Source: DATJBF01 sp035515475 (lineage in GTDB: Bacteria; Verrucomicrobiota; Verrucomicrobiia; Palsa-1439). Taken from it: DNA of 53,976 nucleotides. The translations under genes were made by a program, and so were the position numbers. The notes under the pieces were generated by a model that ran no database searches, had not been told where the DNA came from, and saw only the letters and a list, made by a program, of their open reading frames with translations. This document shows positions 43,620 through 51,874 of this stretch, in pieces; position 1 is the first letter of the stretch; every line of letters starts with the position of its first letter. The stretch lies in assembly GCA_035515475.1 (NCBI GenBank), contig DATJBF010000058.1, positions 1 to 53,976 of the forward strand, given 5' to 3'.

Positions 43620-44728
43620 GGATTGCGCTTCACCGCCTCATGCAGGACGTCGAGCGCCCGCCGCGCGGTCTCGTCCCAGGTGAGGTGATTCGCCTGCTTG
43701 ACCGCCGCCGCACTCATCCGCTGACGCAACGAGTCCGTGGTCAGCAACAACAACAATTTCTCGGCGAAGCCGGCGATGTCACCGTGCCGCACCAGAAAAC
43801 CCGTCTCGCCGTCGCGCACGGATTCACACAGGCCGGGCGAGTTGCTGGCGACCGTGGGCGTGCCGCAGGCGGCCGCTTCCGTAACGCACAGCCCCCACCC
43901 CTCCTTGGGCGACGGGTACGCCAACACCCAGGCGCGTTGCATCTCGTCGCGCAAGCGGTCGGCGTCCAGGTAACCAGTCATCGTCACGCGGTCTTGCAGG
44001 TTTTTGGAAGCAATGATGCGGCGAAGCTCGCCCTCAAAATCACCCTGCCCAACAATCATGAGCGTCGCGGCCGGCAGGCGGCGCGCGATGATTTCAAACG
44101 CGTCCACCACATGCGTGACGCATTTCGTCTTGCGCACGCGCCCGACCCACAGGACCGAGGGTTGTACCGTCTTCGAGCCCGCCGGGCCGGGCCGGAAATG
44201 AGCGAGGTCGACGCCGTTGTAGACCACCCGCAGGTTGGCGGCGGGAATGCCGTTGGCCACGACGTCCTGCGCGGTGGATTCCGAGACGGTGATGAACAAG
44301 CACCGACGGTACACGCGCATCGCCACTTTTTCCATCGCGACGACGTAGGCCGCGACCGGCCACAACATGGTCTCGAAAATCGTCCGGCCGAACAAATGAT
44401 GGACATAACCAACCACGGGCCGACGCGTGTACCAGGGAAGCATGCCGGCCACCTTCGAGATGTGTTCGACGATCACGTCGACGTCGCCGCCCCACCGCCG
44501 CACGTACCACGGGGCGACCCAGTTGAACACTTCCTCGCGGGCGCAGCGGGTAACGGCGACCCCGTCCACCGTGAGCTGGCGCGCTGATGAACCGACGAAG
44601 TCGCTGGCCAACAACCGCACGCCGTGCCCCCCAGCCACCCAGCGCGTGGCCGTCTGGTACAACACCTCTTCCACGCCACCGGCGCGCGGATTGAGCCAGT
44701 CGCGGTGATTGACGATCAAGATGCGCAT
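43616..44728 (-). CDS. Family 4 glycosyltransferase
   Basis: A 370-aa GT-B retaining transferase from ATG 44728 (MRILIVNHRDW). N-terminal glycine loop in NPRAGGVEEVLY. C-terminal donor domain: VLWVGRVRKTK and the E-x7-E motif in PKEGWGLCVTEAAACGTP. Adds a hexose-type sugar to a lipid-linked or cytosolic acceptor. Translationally coupled to the YfhO-like gene. Confidence 0.94.
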   Translation of the reverse strand: MRILIVNHRDWLNPRAGGVEEVLYQTATRWVAGGHGVRLLASDFVGSSARQLTVDGVAVTRCAREEVFNWVAPWYVRRWGGDVDVIVEHISKVAGMLPWYTRRPVVGYVHHLFGRTIFETMLWPVAAYVVAMEKVAMRVYRRCLFITVSESTAQDVVANGIPAANLRVVYNGVDLAHFRPGPAGSKTVQPSVLWVGRVRKTKCVTHVVDAFEIIARRLPAATLMIVGQGDFEGELRRIIASKNLQDRVTMTGYLDADRLRDEMQRAWVLAYPSPKEGWGLCVTEAAACGTPTVASNSPGLCESVRDGETGFLVRHGDIAGFAEKLLLLLTTDSLRQRMSAAAVKQANHLTWDETARRALDVLHEAVKRNP

Positions 44729-44959
44729 GTCGAGCACAAGCCGAGAGTCATCGGCCGCAGGAAGATAGCGGGGCGGATGGTGGAGAGCAACACATCTTTC
44801 TCGACGGCCCGGGCCCGGCTCCGCGAACACAAACGACACTCGGGCCGGGAATCAAACCCAGGCGACCAACGGGAAATTCATCCGCGACCAAGCCCAAACC
44901 GGGCGAACTGCTGCCTGGACGGCCGAACGACAAGTCGCTGCCGACCGTCTCCCCCGATG

Positions 44960-47209
44960 CTACGGCGCTCGGGCAACGGCGGGTTCCTCGCGCAAGATGG
45001 TGACAACGAGGCGTTCGATTTCGCGGATGTTGAATGGTTTGCTGAGCCACGGCGCCCCGGTTTCGTCCAGGAACCGCCGCGACGTGGGGCTGACCGTGTC
45101 GCCCGTCACAAAGACGATTCGGTCCTGAAGATGCGGGAACCGTTCGCCGATCATCCGGTAAAGTCGTTCGCCGCTCATCTCCGGCATGCAGAGATCGGAG
45201 ATGATGAGGTCATAATGTTGCGACGCGATGCGCGCCAATGCCTCCGCGCCGTTGGACGCCGTCTCAATGCGATAGCCGCTCGTCCCGAGCACCTCCTTCA
45301 ACACATCGACGATCCCCGGTTCGTCATCCACAATCAACAGCCGACGCTGCGCCGCTTCGGGATCAACTTCCCGCTTTTCCAGCGGGCCGGACGGGACGCT
45401 GGGTTGGTCGGGGCACGCCACCACCGGCAGCTCAATAAAGAACCGTGATCCGCGGCCCACCTCGCTCTCCACCCAAATCCGGCCCTTGTGTTCCTCCATG
45501 ATGCTGTAGCAAATCGACAGGCCGAGTCCGGTGCCTTTGCCCGGCCCCTTCGTCGTAAAAAATGGATCGAAGATCTTACTGAGGATCTGCGGCGGAATGC
45601 CCGGCCCGTTGTCGCTAATCGTGACGCACAATTTGCCGTTGCGCTGTCCCGTGATGGCCTCGATCATGTGCGGACCTGGATGGTCGGCCAACGCTTGCAC
45701 GGCGTTCGTGACCAGATTCGCCAACACCTGCTCAACCTGGCCCGGGTCGGCCATCGTGGGCGGAAGATTGGACGCCAGCCGCCGGACGATCTGTACGTGG
45801 GCGCCCTGCAACTGAATGTCGCGCGTCTCCAGCGCCTCGGAGACGAGACGGTTCAGGTCGACCATGACCATGTGCGGCTCACGCGGCCGCGCAAAGGTCA
45901 GCAGGTTGCGAACGATCTTGGCCGCCCGGTCGCTCTCGTGAAGAATCTTCAACAAATCCTTCCGCACCCGCTCCTCAATCGTCGGCTGCTGACAGAGGAT
46001 CTGCGCGTAGCCCATCACGACGGCCAGCGGATTGTTCAACTCGTGCGCGACCCCCGCAACGAGTTGCCCGAGAGCGGTGAGTTTTTCCGTTTGCCGGAGT
46101 TGTTGCTCCATCTTCTTGCGTTCCGTGATCGCGCGCGCGTTGATCTGCAACACCGGCCGTTTGTGGTAGGGCACCAGATTGGCTCCGCCCTCACACAACA
46201 CCTGGCCGCCATCGGCCCGCACCACCGGAAACTCGCCCGAAGATTCGAGCATGTCCTCCACCAGCCGCTTGTTTTCCAGCAGACTGTGGCCCGCCGACGA
46301 CAGTTGCGGACACAGTTTCACCAACGAATGGCCCACCAGGTTTCCCGCCTCGGTACCGGCGAGTTGGGCGGCAGCCTCGTTGGCGCCCACGATCTCGAAA
46401 TTGGACAGGTCGATCAGCACGATCGCGTCGCTGGCGGAATCAAACAACGCGCGATATTTCTGTTCCGAAAAACCGATCTCGCGCTGGAGCAGGCGCCGCC
46501 TCGTCACGCCTTCCTTGAACTTGACCAGCATGGCTTCGTTGCGCTCGCGCGCCTGTTCCAGGCCGAACATCATCATCCCCAACGCAATCACCTGCGTCAG
46601 CGCCGCCGCCGTGAGGTAATTCACCATCATGAACGCCGGGGCGATCGATTTCTGAAACGGGAACGCCAGCAGATGGAGCGACCACAACAAGAACGCCGCC
46701 GCCAGCAGCTTCGCGCTCCGGCACTTCTGGCGCTGCGGCAGGTGACACGCCCCGGTATACACACCCGCCAGCGCCAGCAACGAGAACATGGGAATCGTAA
46801 TCCACGTCCGGCCCTGCAATTGGTACGCGACGAGATAACCCCACCCGAGCATCACCACCATGCCCAGGGCCAGCTCGCGTTCGTGCCGCGTGTGGCCGGT
46901 GAACTGCAGGCTGCCCCAGAACATTGACAGCGCACCGACGCCAATGCACGCCTCGCGCAGCATGACCACCACGGGCCGATCGAGTTGTTCCCCCAGCCCG
47001 ATCAACGCCACCAGATACGTCGAATAGTACATCCAGCCCGCCGCCCAGAACCGGAAATACGATTTGTGGGTATACCGGCTGAGGTAGACGAAAACACTGC
47101 ACACGATCCATGCCCCCACCAACGCCAGCACCAACGCCACCCTCAGCCTCACGGGCGTAAAGGCCGCATCCACCAACAGCGTTAGATTCGTCAGTAGCTT
47201 GCCGGTCAT
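44960..47209 (-). CDS. Hybrid sensor histidine kinase with 7-TM sensor, PAS and receiver
   Basis: A 749-aa protein. Residues 20-220 form about seven helices, a putative 7-TM sensor. A coiled stretch leads to a PAS domain (about 250-365). The HisKA box is VAGVAHELNNPL with phospho-acceptor H389. The catalytic domain has N502 (NLVTNAVQ), DNGPGIP and GTGLGLS. A C-terminal receiver carries D628/D629, phospho-acceptor D672 (SDLCMP) and K724. Having its own receiver suggests a phosphorelay to a separate partner, not seen here. Stands alone between the glycan cluster and pepA. Confidence 0.95.
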   Translation of the reverse strand: MTGKLLTNLTLLVDAAFTPVRLRVALVLALVGAWIVCSVFVYLSRYTHKSYFRFWAAGWMYYSTYLVALIGLGEQLDRPVVVMLREACIGVGALSMFWGSLQFTGHTRHERELALGMVVMLGWGYLVAYQLQGRTWITIPMFSLLALAGVYTGACHLPQRQKCRSAKLLAAAFLLWSLHLLAFPFQKSIAPAFMMVNYLTAAALTQVIALGMMMFGLEQARERNEAMLVKFKEGVTRRRLLQREIGFSEQKYRALFDSASDAIVLIDLSNFEIVGANEAAAQLAGTEAGNLVGHSLVKLCPQLSSAGHSLLENKRLVEDMLESSGEFPVVRADGGQVLCEGGANLVPYHKRPVLQINARAITERKKMEQQLRQTEKLTALGQLVAGVAHELNNPLAVVMGYAQILCQQPTIEERVRKDLLKILHESDRAAKIVRNLLTFARPREPHMVMVDLNRLVSEALETRDIQLQGAHVQIVRRLASNLPPTMADPGQVEQVLANLVTNAVQALADHPGPHMIEAITGQRNGKLCVTISDNGPGIPPQILSKIFDPFFTTKGPGKGTGLGLSICYSIMEEHKGRIWVESEVGRGSRFFIELPVVACPDQPSVPSGPLEKREVDPEAAQRRLLIVDDEPGIVDVLKEVLGTSGYRIETASNGAEALARIASQHYDLIISDLCMPEMSGERLYRMIGERFPHLQDRIVFVTGDTVSPTSRRFLDETGAPWLSKPFNIREIERLVVTILREEPAVARAP

Positions 47210-47421
47210 CTCTGTTGTCGCCTGAACTTCTTGATCGCCTTACGCCACGGTCGCACCGCAATTCTCTAACCCTCAGAAAGCACGAATTTTGCCACCGATT
47301 TGGCTGCCGCCGGACCGTCCCCGACCAGTCTTGCGAAACGGGTCATCACAATTGCCCAGCTTTCGCACGCCCTGCACAGAATTGGCCACCTCCAACCAGG
47401 TAGCGGACATCTCGCCCGCCG

Positions 47422-47449
47422 TTGACGACCGTTCGCCCACTGCTATAAT
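47422..47449 (+). promoter_or_regulatory. Strong sigma-70-type promoter of pepA
   Basis: TTGACG (47422-47427), a 16-bp spacer and a perfect TATAAT (47444-47449). The ATG at 47461 is only 11 nt further, so the mRNA would start within a few bases of the start codon. No Shine-Dalgarno sequence is present. Confidence 0.8.
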
Positions 47450-47460
47450 CCGCAGCCATC

Positions 47461-48954
47461 ATGAATTTCTCGCTGACGACCTCTTCGGCTCTTTCTCAAA
47501 GGCAACCGGCCGCCGTCCTCTTTGCATTCGAAAAGGAGCACCTCGAAGGACCGCTGGCTCTCAAGAACCTGCTTCGGCGGGTCGGGCCGAAGGAGTTCCA
47601 CGGCGGCGAGCGCCAACTCCTTCTCGTGCATTCCGCCGGCAAGATCGCTCCGCACCGCGTCCTGCTCGTCGGCCTCGGCAGGCGCAAGGACTTCATGATC
47701 GAGACCCTGCGCCGCGCCATGGGGTCGGCCGCCAGAAAACTGCGCGATTCGGGCGTGACTCGCGCCGCCGTGCAACTGCGCGACGACATCGATGGTTGCC
47801 TGCCCGCCATCCTCGAGGCCTCGATCCTGGCGACTTACAAGTTCCGCCAGTTCAAGCCCGACGACGATAACAACGCGGTGGACCTGAAGTCGTTGACGCT
47901 GTGTCTGCCGCCGCCCGCGGACCTGACGACGGCGAGGAAGATCGTCGCGGATGCGCAAATCGTCGCCGACGCGACGAATTACGCCCGCGAGATCGGCAAC
48001 CTGCCCGGCAATATCGTCACGCCGGGTGTGCTCGCCGACAACGCCCGGGCGATCGCTCGGGAACACGGACTGAAATGCACGGTGCTGGCCAAGAAGGAAT
48101 TGGAGAAACGCGGATTCGGCGGACTGCTCGCCGTTGGCGGCGGCAGCGTCAACGAACCCCATCTGATTGTTCTCGAATACTCCGGGCGCCCCCATCCACC
48201 ATCCACCATCCACCATTCTGGCCCCATCGCCCTCGTCGGCAAGGCCATCACCTTCGATTCCGGGGGCATCTCGATCAAGCCGTCCGACAAAATGGACGAG
48301 ATGAAGTTTGACAAATGCGGCGGCGTCGCGGTGCTCGCCATCCTGAAAGCCGTCGCGCAACTGAAATTGCCGCTGAACGTCATCGGGATCATTGCGGCCG
48401 CGGAGAACATGCCGAGTGCAACCAGTTATCGCCCCGGCGACATCGTCACCAGTTACCGCGGCCCCGACAAACGCGGCGTGACCATCGAGGTTCTCAACAC
48501 CGACGCTGAAGGCCGCATCGTGCTGGGCGACGCGCTCGCCCATGCGCGGGAGCACCAGCCCCAGGCGATCATCGATTTTGCCACGCTGACCGGGGCGTGC
48601 GTCGTCGCGCTCGGCAACTTCGCCGCCGGACTCCTCGGCAACGATGACAAATTGCAGGAAAGAATCCGCGCTTCGGCCGAGCGCACCGGGGACCGGGTGT
48701 GGCCGTTGCCGCTCTGGCAGGAGTACAAGGACAAGATCAAGAGCGACGTGGCCGATATCAAGAACACCGGCGGCCGTTACGGCGGCGCCATTACCGCGGC
48801 GGCGTTCCTGGCGAAGTATGTCGATGACACGCCGTGGGCGCACCTCGACATCGCCGGAACCGCCTGGACGACGGAAGAACTCCCTTACCTGACGAAGGGC
48901 GCGACCGGGTTCGGCGTGCGGTTAGTGGTGGACCTGCTCCGGCGGTGGAGCTGA
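47461..48954 (+). CDS. pepA: Leucyl aminopeptidase (M17 family)
   Basis: A 497-aa cytosolic dizinc aminopeptidase that frees N-terminal residues from peptides. The metal and catalytic residues are visible: K261 and D266 (GKAITFDSGG), D284, and D348, E350 and R352 in NTDAEGR. The N-terminal macro-like domain is intact. Just before the catalytic core, residues 244-253 (PHPPSTIHHS) come from three tandem heptamers and look inserted; 21 bp keeps the frame. Very close -10/ATG spacing. Confidence 0.97.
   Translation: MNFSLTTSSALSQRQPAAVLFAFEKEHLEGPLALKNLLRRVGPKEFHGGERQLLLVHSAGKIAPHRVLLVGLGRRKDFMIETLRRAMGSAARKLRDSGVTRAAVQLRDDIDGCLPAILEASILATYKFRQFKPDDDNNAVDLKSLTLCLPPPADLTTARKIVADAQIVADATNYAREIGNLPGNIVTPGVLADNARAIAREHGLKCTVLAKKELEKRGFGGLLAVGGGSVNEPHLIVLEYSGRPHPPSTIHHSGPIALVGKAITFDSGGISIKPSDKMDEMKFDKCGGVAVLAILKAVAQLKLPLNVIGIIAAAENMPSATSYRPGDIVTSYRGPDKRGVTIEVLNTDAEGRIVLGDALAHAREHQPQAIIDFATLTGACVVALGNFAAGLLGNDDKLQERIRASAERTGDRVWPLPLWQEYKDKIKSDVADIKNTGGRYGGAITAAAFLAKYVDDTPWAHLDIAGTAWTTEELPYLTKGATGFGVRLVVDLLRRWS
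48194..48214 (+). repeat. Three tandem ATCCACC heptamers inside pepA
   Basis: Three perfect copies of ATCCACC (48194-48214). Seven bases times three equals seven codons, so the reading frame is kept. They encode the PSTIHH-type stretch just before the catalytic domain. Confidence 0.85.
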
Positions 48955-49074
48955 CGGACGCCCTGACGTGTGACCCTTCCACGCGCCGACGACCAGGAGC
49001 ACCACGACGGCGACGCTGAGAAGGAAAAAACCGAGCACCAGCACATTCTCTTTGAACTTCCGGCTCGGATTCAT
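48922..49074 (-). CDS. Possible 50-aa single-helix membrane protein
   Basis: A short frame starting MNPSRKFKENVL, followed by one strong hydrophobic helix (FFLLSVAVVVLLVVGAW) and a Pro/His-rich tail. The positive N-terminus favours an N-in orientation. It overlaps the 3' end of pepA by 33 nt antisense, and its start codon lies over the -10 box of the purC promoter, so the two would be divergent and mutually exclusive. No ribosome site is evident. Function unknown. Confidence 0.45.
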   Translation of the reverse strand: MNPSRKFKENVLVLGFFLLSVAVVVLLVVGAWKGHTSGRPSAPPPEQVHH

Positions 49075-49079
49075 ACAAT
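49052..49079 (+). promoter_or_regulatory. Candidate promoter of purC
   Basis: TTGAAC (49052-49057), a 16-bp spacer and TACAAT (49074-49079). The GTG start at 49099 is 19 nt downstream. Confidence 0.55.
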
Positions 49080-49098
49080 GCACTCATCGTAGGCGAGC

Positions 49099-50088
49099 GT
49101 GGCGGTGAACACAATCACGCAAATCGATATTCCCGGCGTCAACAGGCTCAAGAGCGGCAAGGTCCGGGAGATCTTCGATCTCGGTGACGCGTTGCTGTTC
49201 GTGGCCAGCGACCGGATCAGTGCGTTCGACGTGATTCTGCCCAACCCGATCCCCGAAAAGGGCCGGGTACTCACCGCCCTGAGCGAGTTCTGGTTCGCCA
49301 AGACCAAACACATCATCGAGAACCATTTCATCACCAGCAATCTCGACGCGATAGTAGCGCAGGCGTCTCGCCTGCGGCCGTCTGCCGATCAACTCCGTGG
49401 CCGCTCGATGCTCGTGCGCAAGTGCCGGCCGTTGCCCATCGAATGCGTCGTGCGCGGGTATCTGGCTGGCTCGGGCTGGAAAGAATACAAACAATCACGC
49501 ACAGTCTGCGGCATCCGACTGCCGGAAGGCCTCGTCGAATCGAGCCAACTCCCTCATCCCATCTTCACCCCCGCGACCAAAGCCGAAACCGGCCACGACG
49601 AGAACATCGACTTCAGTCGGTGCGCCGAGATCCTCGGCAAACCGCTCGCCGAGAAGGTCCGGGACATCTCGCTGGCGCTCTACAGCTTTGCCCGCGACTA
49701 CGCCGCCCAGCGCGGCATCATCATCGCCGACACGAAATTCGAGTTCGGACTGCTTGAGGCTGTCACCCCGAGCCTGTCGAGGGGTCTCCCTGCTAACAAC
49801 GAGATGCTTCGACAAGCTCAGCATGACAAACAACGGAAAGCGCACCTGATTCTGATCGACGAAGCGCTCACACCCGACAGTTCGCGCTTCTGGCCCGCTG
49901 ACTCCTACGCGCCGGGCCAGCCGCAGCCGAGTTTCGACAAACAATTCGTCCGCGATTACCTCGAGACTCTCGATTGGGACAAGACCCCGCCCGGCCCTGT
50001 CCTTCCCGATGATGTTGTTCGCAAGACTACCGAGAAATACGTCGAAGCGCTTACCCGATTGACGCCCGTGACGGCTCGGAAAGCCTGA
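49099..50088 (+). CDS. purC: Phosphoribosylaminoimidazole-succinocarboxamide synthase with two repeat-derived insertions
   Basis: A 329-aa SAICAR synthetase of purine synthesis (joins CAIR and aspartate using ATP). Conserved blocks: SGKVREIFDLGD, SDRISAFDV, PIECVVRGYLAGSGWKEY, DTKFEFG and LIDEALTPDSSRFW. Start is GTG 49099, with GTG 49105 as alternative. Two stretches do not belong to the family. VAQASRLRPS (about residues 86-95) comes from a short palindrome. AVTPSLSRGL...QHDKQR (about 221-246) comes from a larger palindromic element between two conserved blocks. Both keep the frame and all core motifs, so activity is expected. Confidence 0.96.
   Translation: MAVNTITQIDIPGVNRLKSGKVREIFDLGDALLFVASDRISAFDVILPNPIPEKGRVLTALSEFWFAKTKHIIENHFITSNLDAIVAQASRLRPSADQLRGRSMLVRKCRPLPIECVVRGYLAGSGWKEYKQSRTVCGIRLPEGLVESSQLPHPIFTPATKAETGHDENIDFSRCAEILGKPLAEKVRDISLALYSFARDYAAQRGIIIADTKFEFGLLEAVTPSLSRGLPANNEMLRQAQHDKQRKAHLILIDEALTPDSSRFWPADSYAPGQPQPSFDKQFVRDYLETLDWDKTPPGPVLPDDVVRKTTEKYVEALTRLTPVTARKA
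49358..49376. repeat. Small palindrome inside purC
   Basis: CGCAGGCG-TCT-CGCCTGCG, a perfect 8-bp stem with a 3-nt loop. It sits where SAICAR synthetases have a variable linker and encodes QASRLR. Confidence 0.8.
49761..49828. repeat. 68-bp palindromic element inserted in purC
   Basis: The element begins TGTCA and ends TGACA. The outer 28 bases of each side pair at 21 of 28 positions (CGAGCCTGTCGA opposite TCGACAAGCTCAG). The sequence type (TGTCATGCTGAGC...TCGAAGC on the reverse strand) resembles widely dispersed bacterial intergenic repeats. It is read through in frame as about 23 residues. Confidence 0.85.
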
Positions 50089-50202
50089 ATTTGCTTGACG
50101 CGCAGGCTGTGTTCTGCTCTATTCCCCGTCTTTCGAAGGCAAAGAGGCTGGCGTCTCGTTTGCGTTAAGTTCTTCGTGTCCTTTTATCCGTAGCGGACAC
50201 TT

Positions 50203-50997
50203 ATGAGGTTTGACGTATCGGGCGGGTCGCGCGCAAAAGCGGTTCATCCAGACGCAACGCCACGCTTGTGCCCAGACGCGGTCGTTTGCCGCGTTGGTAC
50301 TTGGGCGAGCGCGACGCGAACGTGTCTGGCTGCGGCCTCGTGGGCCGGGTTGCTCGTATCGGCTGTGTCGGAGTATGGCTTCGAGGTCGACTTCCCTCTC
50401 ACACCACCGTTGTGGCTGGCAATTGCAGTCTGCGTCTGGCTGATCTGCAGTACGCACGTCGCTATCACCTGCCGGACCGACCGCGCCACCAACCGGGTGA
50501 CTCGGACCCAGTGGGTGGCCAATACAGTGTCGTTGATCGAGCCCGGCACTTGGATCCACAGCTCAGGCAAGTCGGACAACAGCCAACCATCGTGCCGTGT
50601 CAAAGAGCGGTTGGATCACCGGGTTTTGCGGGTCAGACGCGGGTTCGAAGATAGCCCCCAAGATTGTCCCAACATCCCCGCTGCCGGCATCACGCCGTTG
50701 AACTTCTCGGGTGAAGTGGTGAACGTCCCCGAGACCAGGCAGTCGATCATCCTCTTGAACCCCACGGGTGCGAGAGGGCCTCCGTGGGCGAGCGGTCGGA
50801 GTCCGCAGTTGTTTGCCTACCCGCTGGGTCGTCCGACCCGGTACTTTTACTCCGCTTCGCCTCTCTTGGAGTTTACCGTTAACGATTTATCCACGACGCG
50901 TACCGCCGGGAACTGGTCTCTAGACGTCGCTCCGCCCGATGTTCCCATTGGTGCTTTCCCATCGGAGAAACCCACCAGCCTCACTTGTCTGGACTGA
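50203..50997 (+). CDS. Unassigned 264-codon frame in the purC-sigma gap
   Basis: The only long frame in the 913 bp between purC (ends 50088) and the sigma factor (starts 51002). It has one plausible membrane helix (LWLAIAVCVWLIC) and an undistinguished remainder. No family was recognised and no ribosome site is clear. It may be a real hypothetical protein, the remains of one, or chance in GC-rich DNA; the sigma-factor promoter must also lie in its 3' part. Positions 50089-50202 hold nothing recognisable. Confidence 0.25.
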   Translation: MRFDVSGGSRAKAVHPDATPRLCPDAVVCRVGTWASATRTCLAAASWAGLLVSAVSEYGFEVDFPLTPPLWLAIAVCVWLICSTHVAITCRTDRATNRVTRTQWVANTVSLIEPGTWIHSSGKSDNSQPSCRVKERLDHRVLRVRRGFEDSPQDCPNIPAAGITPLNFSGEVVNVPETRQSIILLNPTGARGPPWASGRSPQLFAYPLGRPTRYFYSASPLLEFTVNDLSTTRTAGNWSLDVAPPDVPIGAFPSEKPTSLTCLD

Positions 50998-51001
50998 AGC
51001 G

Positions 51002-51568
51002 ATGAGCGACGTCACTCGCATTCTCGACCGTGTTCATCAAGGCGACTCCACAGCAGCCGAAGAACTGCTGCCGCTGGTTTATGACGAGCTGCGCAAACTG
51101 GCGGCGCACAAGATGGCGCGGGAACTCCCGGGGCAAACGCTCCAGCCCACGGCCCTGGTTCACGAAGCCTGGCTGCGTCTCGTTGATGGCCAGGACGCAA
51201 AGTGGGATGGTCGGGCACATTTTTTTGCCGCGGCGGCGGAAGCCATGCGTCGGATCCTGATCGAGAATGCCCGGCGTAAACGCGCCCAACGCCATGGCGG
51301 CGGCCTGGCCCGGCTCGATATCGATCAAGTCGATGTGGCTGCCCCCGCCAAAGACGAGGAATTGTTCGCCGTCAGCGAGGCCCTGGAGAAATTCGCCGCG
51401 TTTGACAAACAAAAGGCTGAGTTGGTCAAGCTCCGCTACTTTGTCGGGCTCACCATCGAAGAGACCGCCGAAATTCTGGGTATTTCGACGGCGACCGCCG
51501 AGCGCTGGTGGGCTTACAGCCGCGCCTGGTTGTACCGAGAAACTCAATCTCAACGGAGGAATTTTTGA
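51002..51568 (+). CDS. ECF-type RNA polymerase sigma factor
   Basis: A 188-aa sigma-70 family member of the group common in Verrucomicrobia, Planctomycetes and Acidobacteria (TIGR02999-like). Region 2 covers AAEELLPLVYDELRKLA through WDGRAHFFAAAAEAMRRIL. Region 4 is VKLRYFVGLTIEETAEILGIS with the helix-turn-helix ending ATAERWW. These sigma factors usually sit next to a PknB-type kinase, as here, and may be controlled by phosphorylation. ATG 51002 was chosen because upstream codons lack similarity. Confidence 0.94.
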   Translation: MSDVTRILDRVHQGDSTAAEELLPLVYDELRKLAAHKMARELPGQTLQPTALVHEAWLRLVDGQDAKWDGRAHFFAAAAEAMRRILIENARRKRAQRHGGGLARLDIDQVDVAAPAKDEELFAVSEALEKFAAFDKQKAELVKLRYFVGLTIEETAEILGISTATAERWWAYSRAWLYRETQSQRRNF

Positions 51569-51572
51569 GCCC

Positions 51573-51716
51573 TGATGGAATCATCCCCTGAATTTCGCAT
51601 TGATTTGGTAGTGAGCGACTCGGGTCAACATGAAGACGCCGTCTTCGAGGCGGCGCTGGCATTGCCTGCCGACCAGCGGGCGGCCTATCTGGACCAAGCT
51701 TGCAGCGGCAAGCCGG
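51573..51716 (+). repeat. Direct repeat, copy 1 (start of kinase gene)
   Basis: 144 bp nearly identical to 52344-52486. Differences: one extra G (GGTAGTGAGC here, GGTATGAGC in copy 2) and a few substitutions near the 3' end. It begins 4 nt after the sigma-factor stop. Confidence 0.95.
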
Positions 51717-51745
51717 CTCGCAGGAGGAGCCTTTCACAAGACTGA
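51575..51745 (+). pseudogene. Truncated N-terminus of the Ser/Thr kinase
   Basis: A 56-codon frame (MESSPEFRIDLVVSDSGQ...) whose middle is the same as kinase residues 1-36 in the downstream copy. It then diverges into RRRSLSQD and stops. It is the 5' fragment left at the original place directly after the sigma gene, or a duplicated piece. A GTG at 51611 is in frame and corresponds to the kinase start. The remainder to 51874 holds no gene. Confidence 0.75.
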
Positions 51746-51874
51746 ATGGTTTCAGGTTCCAGATTTGCACTGTCGGGCGATGAGCAGAGGAATTCATCAC
51801 TTCCGGCTTGGTAATCCAAACGCTCACAGTAGACGGCAGCGTCAGTATTCGTCGCAATCCAAAGGAGGAAGAAC

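Noticed and set aside
45488..46927. Long plus-strand frame opposite the histidine kinase
   Set aside because: His/Arg/Gln-rich text typical of the antisense of a coding gene; the kinase on the other strand has every expected motif.
47443..48843. 466-codon minus-strand frame opposite pepA
   Set aside because: Antisense shadow of an M17 peptidase with intact active site.
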